Part shown: positions 50,458-60,788 of the stretch, in pieces
Layout of the letters: the number at the start of each line of letters is the position of its first letter
How positions within the stretch are numbered: the first letter of the stretch is position 1
Origin: Agromyces mangrovi
GTDB taxonomy: Bacteria > Actinomycetota > Actinomycetes > Actinomycetales > Microbacteriaceae
Length of the DNA stretch: 64,000 nt
Reading direction: 5' to 3'
Assembly (NCBI RefSeq): GCF_030296695.1
Contig: NZ_AP027737.1
Coordinates: forward strand, 806,001-870,000
Program-made: the position numbers and the translations under genes
The notes under the pieces: generated by a model
What the model was told of the DNA's origin: nothing
What the model saw: the letters and a program-made list of their open reading frames with translations, nothing else
Database searches by the model: none

Positions 50458-50821
50458 TACTTCGTACCCTCCTCGGGAGTGGCGAGCACAACAGTGATGT
50501 GGCTGGTGCGCTTGTTGATGCGGAACGCACGACCCTGGGCACGCGGCTGGAATCGCTTGAGGGTGACACCCTCGTCGACGAAAGCGCGCGACACGTAGAG
50601 GTCCTGCTCGTCCAGGTAGGTGTTCGAGGCATCGGCCTTGACGCGAGCGTTCGCGATGGCCGAGGCGACGAGCTTGTACACCGGCTCGCTCGCACCCTGG
50701 GGGCGAACTTCAGGATGGCCAGGGCCTCCTGAGCCTGCTTGCCGCGGATCATGTTGACGACGCGGCGGGCCTTCATGGGGGTCACGCGGATGTGACGCAC
50801 GCGTGCGATCGACTCCACCAT
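50457..50821 (-). CDS. rplV: 50S ribosomal protein L22, frame broken mid-gene
   Basis: L22 lines the exit tunnel. From ATG 50821 the frame reads [20 protein letters not shown] to AILKFAP and then becomes nonsense. In the plus-strand run of five G at 50699-50703 one base is missing; adding it gives [20 protein letters not shown] and continues through [17 protein letters not shown] to the TAA at 50459-50457, for 121 residues, the family norm. L22 is essential, so a sequence error is much more likely than a mutation. Confidence 0.93.
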
Positions 50822-50846
50822 TTCTCTCCTCCTTCACGCCACCGCG

Positions 50847-51128
50847 TCAGCGGCGGCGGCCCTTCTTGTCGTCCTTCACGTGTCCACGGAAGGTGCGGGT
50901 GGGCGCGAACTCGCCGAGCTTGTGGCCCACCATGGTCTCGGTGACGAACACCGGGATGTGCTTGCGGCCGTCGTGCACGGCGATCGTGTGACCCAGCATT
51001 GCGGGGACGATCATCGAGCGACGCGACCACGTCTTGATGACGTTCTTGGAACCGGCCTCGTTCTGCGTGACGACCTTGCGAAGCAGGTGCTCGTCGACGA
51101 AGGGGCCCTTCTTGAGACTGCGCGGCAT
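50847..51128 (-). CDS. rpsS: 30S ribosomal protein S19
   Basis: S19 of 93 residues in the 30S head, which binds 16S rRNA with S13: [39 protein letters not shown] and [18 protein letters not shown]. Exact family length. It lies 12 bases from rplB and 25 from rplV. Confidence 0.97.
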   Translation of the reverse strand: MPRSLKKGPFVDEHLLRKVVTQNEAGSKNVIKTWSRRSMIVPAMLGHTIAVHDGRKHIPVFVTETMVGHKLGEFAPTRTFRGHVKDDKKGRRR

Positions 51129-51140
51129 CTTCTCTTACTC

Positions 51141-51980
51141 CTACTTGCGCTTCTTGCCGACGGTGCGACGACGGACGATGAGCTTGTCGCTCTCCTTGTT
51201 GGGGCGACGGGTGCGGCCCTCGGCCTGACCCCAGGGGCTGACCGGGTGGCGACCACCGGAGGTCTTGCCCTCGCCACCACCGTGCGGGTGGTCGATCGGG
51301 TTCATGGCGACACCGCGCACGGTCGGGCGGACGCCCTTCCAGCGCTTGCGGCCGGCCTTGCCCCAGTTGATGTTCGACTGCTCGGCGTTGCCGACCTCGC
51401 CGACGGTCGCGCGGCAGCGCGCGTCGACGTTGCGGATCTCGCCCGACGGCAGGCGGAGCTGCGCGTAAGGGCCGTCCTTGGCGACGAGGCGCACCGAGGC
51501 GCCCGCCGAGCGGGCCATCTTGGCGCCGCCGCCGGGGCGGAGCTCGATGGCGTGCACCACGGTACCGGTCGGGATGTTGCGCAGCGGCAGGTTGTTGCCC
51601 GGCTTGATGTCGGCCGAGGGACCCGACTCGACGAGGTCGCCCTGCGAGAGGCGGCTCGGCGCCAGGATGTAGCGCTTGGTGCCGTCCACGAAGTGCAGCA
51701 GCGCGATGCGCGCGGTGCGGTTCGGGTCGTACTCGATGTGCGCGACCTTGGCGGGCACGCCGTCCTTGTCGTTGCGACGGAAGTCGATGACGCGGTACTG
51801 GCGCTTGTGGCCACCACCGATGTGGCGGGTGGTGATGCGGCCCTGGTTGTTGCGCCCGCCCGACTTGGACAGGGGCTTCAGCAGCGACTTCTCCGGCGTC
51901 GACCGGGTGATCTCCGCGAAGTCGGCGACGGACGAACCGCGACGACCCGGGGTCGTGGGCTTGTACTTGCGAATAGCCAT
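51141..51980 (-). CDS. rplB: 50S ribosomal protein L2
   Basis: L2 of 279 residues, near the peptidyl transferase centre. It starts [20 protein letters not shown] and contains [19 protein letters not shown] and the conserved [19 protein letters not shown], with the histidine associated with peptidyl transfer. ATG 51980 is set by homology. Complete. Confidence 0.97.
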   Translation of the reverse strand: MAIRKYKPTTPGRRGSSVADFAEITRSTPEKSLLKPLSKSGGRNNQGRITTRHIGGGHKRQYRVIDFRRNDKDGVPAKVAHIEYDPNRTARIALLHFVDGTKRYILAPSRLSQGDLVESGPSADIKPGNNLPLRNIPTGTVVHAIELRPGGGAKMARSAGASVRLVAKDGPYAQLRLPSGEIRNVDARCRATVGEVGNAEQSNINWGKAGRKRWKGVRPTVRGVAMNPIDHPHGGGEGKTSGGRHPVSPWGQAEGRTRRPNKESDKLIVRRRTVGKKRK

Positions 51981-51994
51981 TTCTCGGTTGCTCC

Positions 51995-52297
51995 TTAGCC
52001 GACAGCCGTGAAGATGTCGATCGAGCCCGACTTCAGCGTGATGATGGCGCGCTTGGTGTCCTTGCGCTTGCCCATGCCGAAGCGGGTGCGGCGGGTCTTG
52101 CCCTGGCGGTTGAGGGTGTTCACCTGCGCGACCTCGACCTTGAAGATCTGCTCGATGGCGAGCTTGATCTCGGTCTTGTTGGCGCGGGGGTCCACGATGA
52201 ACGTGTACTTGCCCTCGTCGATCAGGTTGTAGCTCTTCTCGGAGACCACCGGCGCGATGATGATCTCGCGGGGGTCCTTGTTCCATGCGGCGCTCAT
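51995..52297 (-). CDS. rplW: 50S ribosomal protein L23
   Basis: L23 of 100 residues, docking site of trigger factor and SRP at the exit tunnel. It contains [40 protein letters not shown] and [19 protein letters not shown]. It overlaps rplD by four bases. Complete. Confidence 0.97.
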   Translation of the reverse strand: MSAAWNKDPREIIIAPVVSEKSYNLIDEGKYTFIVDPRANKTEIKLAIEQIFKVEVAQVNTLNRQGKTRRTRFGMGKRKDTKRAIITLKSGSIDIFTAVG

Positions 52298-52944
52298 GCG
52301 GAGACCTCTTCCTTCGTGGCCTTCGAGGCGATGAAGCCCTCGAGCGCGGCCTTGGTGAAGACGATGTCGTCGGAGACGAGCACGTCGTAGGCGTTCAGCT
52401 GGTCGAACGGCAGCACGTGCACGGTCGGGATGTTGCGGACGGCGCGCTCGTTGAGCTCGTCGTCGCGAGTGAGCACCACCAGGACGTGCTTCGACGACGC
52501 GACGCCGTCGAGCAGCTCGATCGCGGCCTTCGTCTTCGGCGTCTCGCCGGCGAAGAGGCCCTCGACCGCGTGCACGCGGCTGCCGCGGGCACGGTCGGAG
52601 AGCGCGCCGAGCAGGGCTGCGGCGATCATCTTCTTGGGCGTGCGCTGCGAGTAGTCGCGCGGGGTCGGGCCGTGGACGACGCCACCGCCGGTCATGTGCG
52701 GCGCGCGGATCGAACCCTGGCGGGCGCGACCCGTGCCCTTCTGCTTGAAGGGCTTGCGGCCGGCACCGGAGACCTCACCGCGGTTCTTGGTCTTGTGCGT
52801 GCCCTGGCGCGCGGCGGCGAGCTGGGCGACGACGACCTGGTGGATCAGCGGGACGTTGGTCTGCACGTCGAAGAGCTCGGCGGGCAGCTCGATCGAGCCG
52901 GCCTTCTTGCCCTTGACGTCGACGATGTCGAGTGAGGTAGCCAT
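52294..52944 (-). CDS. rplD: 50S ribosomal protein L4
   Basis: L4 of 216 residues, whose loop lines the exit tunnel and which in many bacteria represses this operon. It contains [40 protein letters not shown] and [21 protein letters not shown]. Three bases from rplC. Complete. Confidence 0.97.
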   Translation of the reverse strand: MATSLDIVDVKGKKAGSIELPAELFDVQTNVPLIHQVVVAQLAAARQGTHKTKNRGEVSGAGRKPFKQKGTGRARQGSIRAPHMTGGGVVHGPTPRDYSQRTPKKMIAAALLGALSDRARGSRVHAVEGLFAGETPKTKAAIELLDGVASSKHVLVVLTRDDELNERAVRNIPTVHVLPFDQLNAYDVLVSDDIVFTKAALEGFIASKATKEEVSA

Positions 52945-52947
52945 GGA

Positions 52948-53606
52948 CTACGCTCCCTTCACTGCGTTGCGGACGAAAACGAGGCGGCCACGAGCGCCGG
53001 GGACGGCGCCCTTGACGAGCAGCAGGCCCTTCTCGGCGTCGACCGAGTGCACCTTGAGGTTCAGCACGGTCACGCGCTCGCCGCCCATGCGGCCGGCCAT
53101 GCGCATGCCCTTGAAGACGCGGCTCGGGGTCGAGGACGCGCCGATCGAACCGGGCTTGCGGTGGTTGCGGTGGGCACCGTGCGAGGCGGAGACGCCCTTG
53201 AAGTTGTGGCGCTTCATGACACCGGCGAAGCCCTTGCCCTTCGAGGTGCCGACGACGTCGACCAGCTGGCCGGCCTCGAAGGTCTCCTCGACGGTGAGCT
53301 CCTGGCCCAGCGAGTAGTCGGCGGCGTCAGCGGTGCGGACCTCGGCGAGGTGGCGACGCGGGGTGACGCCCGCGGCCTCGAAGTGGCCGGCGGCCGGCTT
53401 GAGGACCTTGCGGGGGTCGATCTGGCCCGCGGCGATCTGGACGGCGCTGTAGCCGTCCTTCTCGGGGTGCGCAGCTGGGTGACGACGTTGGGGGCGATCT
53501 CGATGACGGTCACCGGAATGACGCGGTTCTGGTCGTCCCACACCTGGGTCATGCCGAGCTTGGTGCCCAGGAGACCCTTGACGGTCTTGGTAGCAGTCGT
53601 GGACAT
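52948..53606 (-). CDS. rplC: 50S ribosomal protein L3, frame broken mid-gene
   Basis: From ATG 53606 the frame reads [20 protein letters not shown] to VVTQLRTP and then fails. One base is missing at or next to the plus-strand run of four G at 53464-53467; restoring it gives [17 protein letters not shown] and continues through [20 protein letters not shown] and [15 protein letters not shown] to the stop, 219 residues in all, the normal length. L3 nucleates 50S assembly and is essential, so I read this as a sequence error. Confidence 0.93.
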
Positions 53607-53614
53607 GGGTTACC

Positions 53615-53923
53615 TCAGAGCTTGATCTCGATGTTGACGTCGGCCGGAAGGTCGAGGCGCATGAGCGAGTCGACCGCCTTGGGGGTCGGGTCGACGATGT
53701 CGATCAGGCGCTTGTGGGTGCGCATCTCGAAGTGCTCGCGGCTGTCCTTGTACTTGTGGGGCGAGCGGATGACGCACACCACGTTCTTCTCCGTGGGGAG
53801 CGGCACCGGGCCGACCACGGTCGCACCCGCGCGGGTCACCGTGTCGACGATCTTGCGCGCCGAGGTGTCGATGACCTCGTGGTCGTACGACTTCAGTCGA
53901 ATGCGGATCTTCTGTCCCGCCAT
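53615..53923 (-). CDS. rpsJ: 30S ribosomal protein S10
   Basis: First gene of the S10 operon, 102 residues: [39 protein letters not shown] and [21 protein letters not shown]10 also binds NusB and NusG in antitermination. ATG 53923 is set by homology. Upstream are 478 bases without a gene. Confidence 0.97.
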   Translation of the reverse strand: MAGQKIRIRLKSYDHEVIDTSARKIVDTVTRAGATVVGPVPLPTEKNVVCVIRSPHKYKDSREHFEMRTHKRLIDIVDPTPKAVDSLMRLDLPADVNIEIKL

Positions 53924-54401
53924 GGCTGACTCTCTCTCTGTCAAGGCGTCGTACAGCTCGCGCTGCATTGGACGCCGTCGTAGCACTCCGTGTGGTGCAC
54001 CACTGTTCTTCTGTCAACGGCTCGTGATCGAGCCTGTCGAGACCACCGCGAATCCTCGCGGATCCGATCGCCTCGACACGCTCGACCGTCGAACCTGTCA
54101 CCGACTCGTGCGCGCGGGCGCGAACCCGCTCGCGGACATGGCTGCGCCGTGTCCTTGCAGTTGTCGGTTGAGTCGTGTCCTGCTGCCCGCGGCCTAACCT
54201 GACCCCCGTGGGCTTCGCCCGAGGTGGTTATGCACTGCCTGGCAGTGATCCGAAACGCGCGCACGTTCGCCACGCGTTCGAAATGTTGAACTCAACGAGT
54301 TTGCCACATCGCACGTCGTTCGTGCAACCCGGGCGTGTCGCGATCGGCGTGTCGCCCAGCGGACTCCCAGCGGGGAGCATCCGGCGGCCCCGATCAGCGC
54401 G
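53924..54401. other. Gene-free region upstream of the S10 operon
   Basis: I see no coding sequence here. It holds a perfect palindrome TGGTGCACCA (53993-54002), a minus-strand TTGACA (54012-54017) without a matching -10, an imperfect inverted repeat with the CGAGCCTGTCGAG arm (54026-54041 against 54071-54087), and a palindrome CACTGCCTGGCAGTG (54233-54247) that sits exactly between minus-strand TTCGGA (54249-54254) and CATAAC (54227-54232), a weak candidate promoter with a possible operator in its spacer. The S10 promoter is expected in this region. Confidence 0.5.
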
Positions 54402-55955
54402 TCAGCGCGCCTCCCAGCCCTGCTCCCGGAGCGCCTGACGCGCCTGCTCGCGAGCCGAGTACGCCGTCTTCACGCCGCGGATCTCGCGGTAGTTCTGGTG
54501 CCCCGGGCCCGCCCACAGGATGGAGTCCTCCGCTGTGCAGAGCGAGACCGCGAGCCGGATCGCGCGCGGGGGCGGCGACACCACGTGCAGCTCCGCGTCG
54601 GGCCGCGCCGCGAGCGCGCCCTCCGCGAGCGTGCGGCGGATCGACGCGGCATCCTCGAACCGCGGGTGGTGGTCGGTGACGACGAGGATGTCGCTGCGCC
54701 GCACCGCCTCGGCCGCCATGTCGTGGCGCTTCGTCGTGTCGCGGTCGCCGTCGGCGCCGAAGACCATGATCACCTTGCCGGTGGTCACCGCGCGCACCGC
54801 GTCGAGCGTCTTCGCGAACGCGTCGGCGCTGTGGCCGAAGTCGACGTAGATCGCCGGCGAGCCCGGCGCCGCGACGTTCTCGGTGCGACCGGGGATCGGC
54901 GGGATCGCGCCGTCGTGCGCGAGCGCGTCGCGCACGACGTCGAACGAGCGCCCGCCCGCGATCAGCATGACGATGGCGAGGCCCGCGTTCGCCGCGTGGT
55001 GCTCGCCGATGGCGGGGATCATGGCCTCGAGTCGCTCGCCGTCGGGGCTCTCGAGTGCGAAGCGGGTGCCCTCGCGCGAGACCGCCGTGGTCCGCACGCG
55101 CCAGTCGGCCTCGACGTCGTCGCGCGAGGTGATCGTCTGCACCGGGATGCCGGAGCGCTCCACCACCCGCGCACCCCACGGGGTGTCGAGCGAGACCACG
55201 CCGGTCTCGGCCCGGTCGGTCTGGAACAGGGCCACCTTCTGGTCGAAGTACTCCTCCATCGACGCGTAGTCGTCGAGGTGGTCGTGGCTGAGGTTGGTGA
55301 ACGCGGCGACCTGGAAGCGCACGCCGTCGATGCGGTGCCGCGTGAGGGCCTGCGCCGACACCTCGATCGCCGCGGTGGTGACGCCGCGCTCGCGCATCGT
55401 CGCGATGAGTGAGTGCATGTCGCTGGACTCGGGCGTGGTGAGCCCGGCGACGACGACCTCGCCGGCGACGCGCCGCTCCGCGGTGGAGCTGAGCCCCGCG
55501 ACCTCGCCGAGTGCGCCGATCATGCCCTCGAGCAGGTGCACGGTGCTCGTCTTGCCGTTGGTGCCGGTCACGCCGAGCAGCTGGGGCGTGCCCTCGGTGT
55601 AGTCGTAGATGCGCGCAGCGACGGCGCCGAGCACCTCGCGCGGCACGGGCACGACGAGCACGGGCAGGGCGGATGCCTCGGCCAGCGCCGCCCCCTCCGC
55701 ATCGGTCAGCAGCGCCACGGCGCCCGCCTCGGCGGCCTGGCCCGCGAACTGCGCGCCGTGCGCGTTCGCGCCGCGGATGCCCACGTAGAGGTCGCCCGGG
55801 CGCACCTGGCCCGACGCGAACGTCACGCCGGTGACCTGCACGTCCGCCGCGTCGGGCGCCACCTCGGCGCCTGCCGCGGCCGCGACCTCGCCGAGCGCGA
55901 CCGGGTCGGTGCGTTCGGGGCGCAGGGTGATCGGCGCGGGGGCGATCTCGGTCAA
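54402..55955 (-). CDS. Mur ligase family protein, MurE-like
   Basis: A 517-residue ATP-dependent ligase of the MurE type, which adds the third residue to UDP-MurNAc-L-Ala-D-Glu. The three Mur domains are present: an N-terminal UDP-binding part (DLYVGIRGANAHG), the ATPase part with GVTGTNGKTSTVHLL and HDHLDDYASMEEYFDQK (carbamylated-lysine region), and the C-terminal part with FGADGDRDTTKR and TDHHPRFEDAASIR. The last stands where mDAP ligases have DNPR, so the added amino acid may not be mDAP. TTG 55955 is chosen because AGGAG lies six bases upstream. It lies between tuf and rpsJ, outside any cell-division cluster. Confidence 0.85.
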   Translation of the reverse strand: MTEIAPAPITLRPERTDPVALGEVAAAAGAEVAPDAADVQVTGVTFASGQVRPGDLYVGIRGANAHGAQFAGQAAEAGAVALLTDAEGAALAEASALPVLVVPVPREVLGAVAARIYDYTEGTPQLLGVTGTNGKTSTVHLLEGMIGALGEVAGLSSTAERRVAGEVVVAGLTTPESSDMHSLIATMRERGVTTAAIEVSAQALTRHRIDGVRFQVAAFTNLSHDHLDDYASMEEYFDQKVALFQTDRAETGVVSLDTPWGARVVERSGIPVQTITSRDDVEADWRVRTTAVSREGTRFALESPDGERLEAMIPAIGEHHAANAGLAIVMLIAGGRSFDVVRDALAHDGAIPPIPGRTENVAAPGSPAIYVDFGHSADAFAKTLDAVRAVTTGKVIMVFGADGDRDTTKRHDMAAEAVRRSDILVVTDHHPRFEDAASIRRTLAEGALAARPDAELHVVSPPPRAIRLAVSLCTAEDSILWAGPGHQNYREIRGVKTAYSAREQARQALREQGWEAR

Positions 55956-56100
55956 CGGGGCTCCTCTCGAGGCCGCAGGCGGCCACGGCGTCAGTCGCGT
56001 CGGCCACCGGCTCGTGACCGGCACCGTCGTGCGGGCGGGTCACCCGCGCATGCGTACCCAGCGATTCTAGGCGAGCGGGTGGTGCCTGCGGGAACGACGA

Positions 56101-56128
56101 AGGGGCCGGGCCCGAAGGCCCGACCCCT
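56101..56128 (-). terminator. Hairpin terminator after tuf
   Basis: A 12-bp stem with one mismatch (56101-56112 with 56117-56128) and a CGAA tetraloop, 32 bases past the tuf stop on the minus strand. It would separate tuf from the MurE-like gene. Confidence 0.75.
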
Positions 56129-56160
56129 GTCGGTCGCGATGCTCCTGACGGAGCGGTTCG

Positions 56161-57354
56161 CTACTTGATGATCTTCGTGACCGTACCGGCGCCGACGGTG
56201 CGACCACCCTCGCGGATGGCGAAGCCGAGGCCCTCCTCCATGGCGATCGGCTGGATCAGGTCGACCGTCATGTCGGTGGTGTCGCCGGGCATGACCATCT
56301 CGGTGCCCTCGGGCAGCGTGATGACGCCGGTGACGTCGGTGGTGCGGAAGTAGAACTGCGGACGGTAGTTCGCGTAGAACGGGTTGTGGCGGCCACCCTC
56401 GTCCTTGGACAGGATGTACGCGGTGCCCTCGAACTCGGTGTGCGGCGTGACGGAACCCGGAGCGACGACGACCTGGCCGCGCTCGACCTCCTCGCGCTTG
56501 AGACCGCGGAGCAGGAGACCGCAGTTCTCGCCGGCCCACGCCTCGTCGAGCTGCTTGTGGAACATCTCGATACCGGTGACCGTGGTCTTCTGCGTCGGGC
56601 GGATGCCGACGATCTCGACCTCGGAGTTGATCTTCAGCGTGCCGCGCTCCGCACGGCCGGTGACGACGGTTCCACGACCGGTGATCGTGAAGACGTCCTC
56701 GATCGGCATGAGGAACGGCTTGTCCTTGTCGCGCACGGGGTCCGGGATCGAGTCGTCCACGGCCTCCATGAGCTCGAGCACCGAGTTGACCCACTGCTCG
56801 TCGCCCTCGAGCGCCTTGAGGCCCGAGACGCGCACGACCGGAGCGTCGTCGCCCGGGAAGCCCTGGCTCGAGAGGAGCTCGCGGACCTCGAGCTCGACGA
56901 GCTCCAGGATCTCCTCGTCGTCGACCATGTCGGCCTTGTTCAGCGCGACGAGCAGGTAGGGAACGCCGACCTGCTTGGCGAGCAGCACGTGCTCACGCGT
57001 CTGGGCCATGGGGCCGTCGGTCGCCGCGACCACGAGGATCGCGCCGTCCATCTGGGCCGCACCGGTGATCATGTTCTTGATGTAGTCGGCGTGACCCGGG
57101 GCGTCGACGTGCGCGTAGTGGCGCTTCGGCGTCTCGTACTCGACGTGCGAGATGTTGATCGTGATGCCGCGCTGGCGCTCCTCGGGAGCGGAGTCGATCG
57201 AAGCGAAGTCGCGCAGCACGTTGACGTCCGACGGGTACTTGTCAGCGAGCACCTTCGAGATCGCAGCGGTGAGCGTGGTCTTGCCGTGGTCGACGTGACC
57301 GATCGTTCCGATGTTGACGTGCGGCTTGGTCCGCTCGAACTTGGCCTTAGCCAC
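56161..57354 (-). CDS. tuf: Elongation factor Tu
   Basis: Delivers aminoacyl-tRNA to the ribosome. Of 397 residues: GTP-binding GHVDHGKT (19-26), [20 protein letters not shown], then domains 2 and 3 ([38 protein letters not shown]). Complete and normal. It is followed by its own terminator and preceded by a 115-base space after fusA, so it may be partly transcribed on its own. Confidence 0.97.
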   Translation of the reverse strand: MAKAKFERTKPHVNIGTIGHVDHGKTTLTAAISKVLADKYPSDVNVLRDFASIDSAPEERQRGITINISHVEYETPKRHYAHVDAPGHADYIKNMITGAAQMDGAILVVAATDGPMAQTREHVLLAKQVGVPYLLVALNKADMVDDEEILELVELEVRELLSSQGFPGDDAPVVRVSGLKALEGDEQWVNSVLELMEAVDDSIPDPVRDKDKPFLMPIEDVFTITGRGTVVTGRAERGTLKINSEVEIVGIRPTQKTTVTGIEMFHKQLDEAWAGENCGLLLRGLKREEVERGQVVVAPGSVTPHTEFEGTAYILSKDEGGRHNPFYANYRPQFYFRTTDVTGVITLPEGTEMVMPGDTTDMTVDLIQPIAMEEGLGFAIREGGRTVGAGTVTKIIK

Positions 57355-57469
57355 TGTGGGTCCTCCTCAGGACTTACGTGTAGAAGCGCCGGGCGCCGGA
57401 TTGCGCTCGGTGTCCTACGGGGTGTGTTGGGTATGTTACGCGAACCGGGTGGTTGCGCGCTGTGGAGGG

Positions 57470-59584
57470 CTACTCGCCCTTGTTCTTCTGGACGATCTCG
57501 TCGGCGACCGCCTTCGGGACCTCCGCGTAGCTCTCGAAGGTCATCGAGTACACCGCGCGGCCCGAGGTCTTCGACCGCAGGTCGCCGATGTAACCGAACA
57601 TCTCCGACAGCGGGACGTTGGCGCGAATCACCTTCACACCACTGGCGTCCTCCATCGACTGGATCTGCCCGCGGCGCGAGTTCAGGTCGCCGATGACGTC
57701 GCCCATGTACTCCTCGGGCGTACGCACCTCGACGGCCATCAGCGGCTCGAGCAGAACCGGGTTCGCCTTCCGAGCGGCTTCCTTGAAGCCCATCGAACCG
57801 GCGATCTTGAACGCCATCTCCGAGGAGTCGACGTCGTGCGAGGCACCGTCCAGCAGCGTCGCCTTGACACCCACCATGGGGTATCCGGCGAGGATGCCGT
57901 ACTGCATCGCGTCCTGGAATCCGGCGTCGACCGAGGGGATGTACTCCCGCGGGATGCGACCACCGGTGACCTTGTTCTCGAACTCGTAGGTCGTCTCGGC
58001 CGTGACCTCGAGCGGCTCGATCGCGAACTGGATCTTCGCGAACTGGCCCGATCCACCCGTCTGCTTCTTGTGGGTGTAGTCGTGCTTCTCGACCTTGCGC
58101 TTCAGGGTCTCGCGGTACGCGACCTGCGGCTTGCCGACGTTCGCCTCGACCTTGAACTCCCGCTTCATGCGGTCGACCAGGATGTCGAGGTGGAGCTCGC
58201 CCATGCCCTTGATGACGGTCTGGCCGGTCTCCGCGACCTGCTCGGTGCGGAAGGTCGGGTCCTCCTCGGCGAGCTTCTGGATCGCCGTGCCGAGCTTCTC
58301 CTGGTCGGCCTTGGTCTTCGGCTCGATCGCGACCTCGATCACGGGGTCGGGGAACGTCATCGACTCGAGGATGACCTGCTCGTTCGGGTCGGACAGGGTG
58401 TCGCCCGTGGTGGTGTCCTTCAGGCCGATGACCGCGTAGATGTGGCCGGCGGTGACGAAGTCGACCGGGTTCTCCTTGTTGGCGTGCATCTGGAAGATCT
58501 TCCCGATGCGCTCCTTCTTGCCCTTGGCCGTGTTGATGACCTGGCCGCCCGAGTCGAGACGACCCGAGTAGACGCGGATGTAGGTCAGACGACCGAAGAA
58601 CGGGTGCGTCATGATCTTGAACGCGAGCGCGGCGAACGGCTCGTCGGCGTCGGCGTGACGCGGGACGATGGTCTCCTCGTCGCGGGCGTCGTGCGCCTCG
58701 ATGGCCGGCATGTCCAGCGGCGACGGCAGGTAGTCCACGACCGCGTCGAGCATGGGCTGCACGCCGCGGTTCTTGAACGCCGAGCCGCAGAGCACGGGGT
58801 AGATCTCGCTGTTGATGGTGAGCTTGCGGATCGCGCCCTTGATCTCGGCGACCGTGAGCTCCTCGCCGCCGAAGTACTTCTCGAGCAGCGCGTCGTCGGT
58901 CTCGGCGACGGTCTCGAGCAGCGTCTGGCGGTACTCCTCGGCCTTGTCCTTCAGGTCGGCCGGGATCTCCTGCACCTCGTACTTCGCGCCGAGCGTCACG
59001 TCGCCCTTCGCGTCGCCGGGCCACACGAGCGCGCGCATCTCGACGAGGTCGATCACGCCGAGGAAGTCGTTCTCGGCACCGATCGGCAGCTGCAGCACGA
59101 GCGGCTTGGCGCCCAGGCGGCTGACGATGGTGTCGACGGTGAAGTAGAAGTCCGCACCGAGCTTGTCCATCTTGTTGACGAAGCAGATGCGCGGCACGTT
59201 GTACTTGTCGGCCTGGCGCCAGACGGTCTCGGACTGGGGCTCGACGCCCTCCTTGCCGTCGAAGACGGCGACCGCGCCGTCGAGCACGCGGAGGTTGCGC
59301 TCCACCTCCACGGTGAAGTCGACGTGGCCGGGCGTGTCGATGATGTTCAGCTGGATGTTGTTCCAGAAGCACGTCGTCGCGGCCGACGTGATGGTGATGC
59401 CGCGCTCCTGCTCCTGCGCCATCCAGTCCATCGTGGCGGCGCCGTCGTGCACCTCGCCGATCTTGTGCGTGATGCCCGTGTAGAACAGGATGCGCTCGGT
59501 CGTGGTGGTCTTGCCGGCATCGATGTGGGCCATGATGCCGAAGTTGCGGACCTTGGTCAGGTCGGTGAGCACATCCTGTGCCAC
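57470..59584 (-). CDS. fusA: Elongation factor G
   Basis: Translocase of the ribosome, 704 residues: GTP-binding AHIDAGKT (19-26), [20 protein letters not shown] and [10 protein letters not shown] in the G domain, and the domain IV and V signatures ([32 protein letters not shown]). Full length and intact. It follows rpsG after an 81-base space that holds a hairpin. Confidence 0.97.
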   Translation of the reverse strand: MAQDVLTDLTKVRNFGIMAHIDAGKTTTTERILFYTGITHKIGEVHDGAATMDWMAQEQERGITITSAATTCFWNNIQLNIIDTPGHVDFTVEVERNLRVLDGAVAVFDGKEGVEPQSETVWRQADKYNVPRICFVNKMDKLGADFYFTVDTIVSRLGAKPLVLQLPIGAENDFLGVIDLVEMRALVWPGDAKGDVTLGAKYEVQEIPADLKDKAEEYRQTLLETVAETDDALLEKYFGGEELTVAEIKGAIRKLTINSEIYPVLCGSAFKNRGVQPMLDAVVDYLPSPLDMPAIEAHDARDEETIVPRHADADEPFAALAFKIMTHPFFGRLTYIRVYSGRLDSGGQVINTAKGKKERIGKIFQMHANKENPVDFVTAGHIYAVIGLKDTTTGDTLSDPNEQVILESMTFPDPVIEVAIEPKTKADQEKLGTAIQKLAEEDPTFRTEQVAETGQTVIKGMGELHLDILVDRMKREFKVEANVGKPQVAYRETLKRKVEKHDYTHKKQTGGSGQFAKIQFAIEPLEVTAETTYEFENKVTGGRIPREYIPSVDAGFQDAMQYGILAGYPMVGVKATLLDGASHDVDSSEMAFKIAGSMGFKEAARKANPVLLEPLMAVEVRTPEEYMGDVIGDLNSRRGQIQSMEDASGVKVIRANVPLSEMFGYIGDLRSKTSGRAVYSMTFESYAEVPKAVADEIVQKNKGE

Positions 59585-59623
59585 GGGTTCCTCCGGGGGA
59601 TTTCGTTGACGGGGTGGGGGTGA

Positions 59624-59658
59624 GCGGATGCCGCGGGGCGTCGCCTCGCGGCATCCGC
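59624..59658 (-). other. Hairpin between rpsG and fusA
   Basis: Perfect 12-bp stem GCGGATGCCGCG (59624-59635) with CGCGGCATCCGC (59647-59658) and an 11-base loop, starting seven bases after the rpsG stop. No U-run. Same arm and same offset as the hairpin after rplE, so probably a shared attenuator or mRNA-end structure. Confidence 0.75.
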
Positions 59659-59665
59659 CCGCCTC

Positions 59666-60136
59666 TTACCAGCGGTAGTGGGCGAAGGCGCGGTTCGACT
59701 CGGCCATCTTGTGGGTGTCCTCGCGGCGCTTGACCGCGGCACCCAGGCCGTTCGAGGCGTCGAGGATCTCGTTGGTGAGACGCTCGGTCATGGTCTTCTC
59801 GCGGCGGGCCTTGGCGTAGCTGGTGAGCCAGCGCAGCGCCAGGGTGTTCGCACGGTGGGGCTTGACCTCGACGGGGACCTGGTAGGTCGAGCCGCCGACG
59901 CGACGCGAGCGGACCTCGAGGGTCGGGCGCACGTTGTCGAGGGCCTTCTTGAGGGTCACGACGGCGTCCTGGCCGGACTTCGAGGCGACGTTCTCGAGCG
60001 CGTCGTAGACGATGCGCTGCGCGAGGTCCTTCTTGCCGTCGACGAGGATCTTGTTGACGAGCTGGCTGACGACGGGCGAGCCGTAGACCGGGTCGGCGAC
60101 GACGGGGCGCTTCGGAGCGGGTCCCTTGCGAGGCAT
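59666..60136 (-). CDS. rpsG: 30S ribosomal protein S7
   Basis: S7 of 156 residues, the head-assembly initiator: [57 protein letters not shown] and the end [18 protein letters not shown]. The ATG shares a base with the rpsL stop, so translation is coupled. Complete. Confidence 0.97.
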   Translation of the reverse strand: MPRKGPAPKRPVVADPVYGSPVVSQLVNKILVDGKKDLAQRIVYDALENVASKSGQDAVVTLKKALDNVRPTLEVRSRRVGGSTYQVPVEVKPHRANTLALRWLTSYAKARREKTMTERLTNEILDASNGLGAAVKRREDTHKMAESNRAFAHYRW

Positions 60137-60510
60137 TACTTCTTCTCCATCTTCGCGCCGTAGCGGCTGCGCGACTGCTTGCGGTTCTTGACCGCCTGCG
60201 TGTCGAGCGCGCCGCGGATGATCTTGTAGCGGACGCCGGGGAGGTCCTTCACACGACCGCCGCGGACGAGCACCATCGAGTGCTCCTGCAGGTTGTGGCC
60301 CTCACCGGGGATGTAGGCGGTGACCTCGGTGCCGTTCGAGAGCTTCACGCGGGCGACCTTGCGCAGCGCCGAGTTCGGCTTCTTCGGGGTGGTGGTGTAG
60401 ACGCGCGTGCAGACGCCGCGCTGCTGGGGGTTGGCCTTCAGGGCCGGGGCCTTGGTCTTGTCGACCTTCGGCGAGCGGCCCTTGCGGACCAGCTGCTGAA
60501 TGGTGGGCAC
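60136..60510 (-). CDS. rpsL: 30S ribosomal protein S12
   Basis: S12 of 124 residues at the decoding centre, starting from GTG at 60510. It contains [35 protein letters not shown] and [20 protein letters not shown]. Lys43 and Lys88, the residues usually changed in streptomycin resistance, are wild type. First gene of the str operon, with a strong promoter about 210 bases upstream. Confidence 0.97.
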   Translation of the reverse strand: MPTIQQLVRKGRSPKVDKTKAPALKANPQQRGVCTRVYTTTPKKPNSALRKVARVKLSNGTEVTAYIPGEGHNLQEHSMVLVRGGRVKDLPGVRYKIIRGALDTQAVKNRKQSRSRYGAKMEKK

Positions 60511-60720
60511 TCGTTCTCCTTGTTCATGCTGCACGGTGACAGCGGTGATGGATTGTGTCGCATCATGACCCACCGGCACCGCAGAGCTGCAGCGCCTTCG
60601 TATGGTGGGTATGCCGTGGGGGTAACTCGTCCAGAGTTCCCTTGGAGTGTGGATCCGTTCGCTACCCGGCTCGTACCCGGGGGCACGCTTCAGGCGCGCG
60701 GCGAAGCGCACACCAGATCA

Positions 60721-60749
60721 ATGTTACCCGGGGTGTTCTGGGTGGTCAA
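60721..60749 (-). promoter_or_regulatory. str operon promoter
   Basis: On the minus strand TTGACC (60744-60749) and TAACAT (60721-60726) are exactly 17 bases apart, giving an untranslated leader of about 200 bases before rpsL. This is one of the best sigma-70-type matches in the window, fitting an rRNA-like growth-rate promoter. Confidence 0.75.
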
Positions 60750-60788
60750 ATGGCGGCGCGAGCCCCCAGCGACTGCTCAGGGACCGGC

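Noticed and set aside
53924..54401. Possible small genes in the region before rpsJ
   Set aside because: Open frames there have no ribosome-binding site, unusual composition and no recognisable motif.
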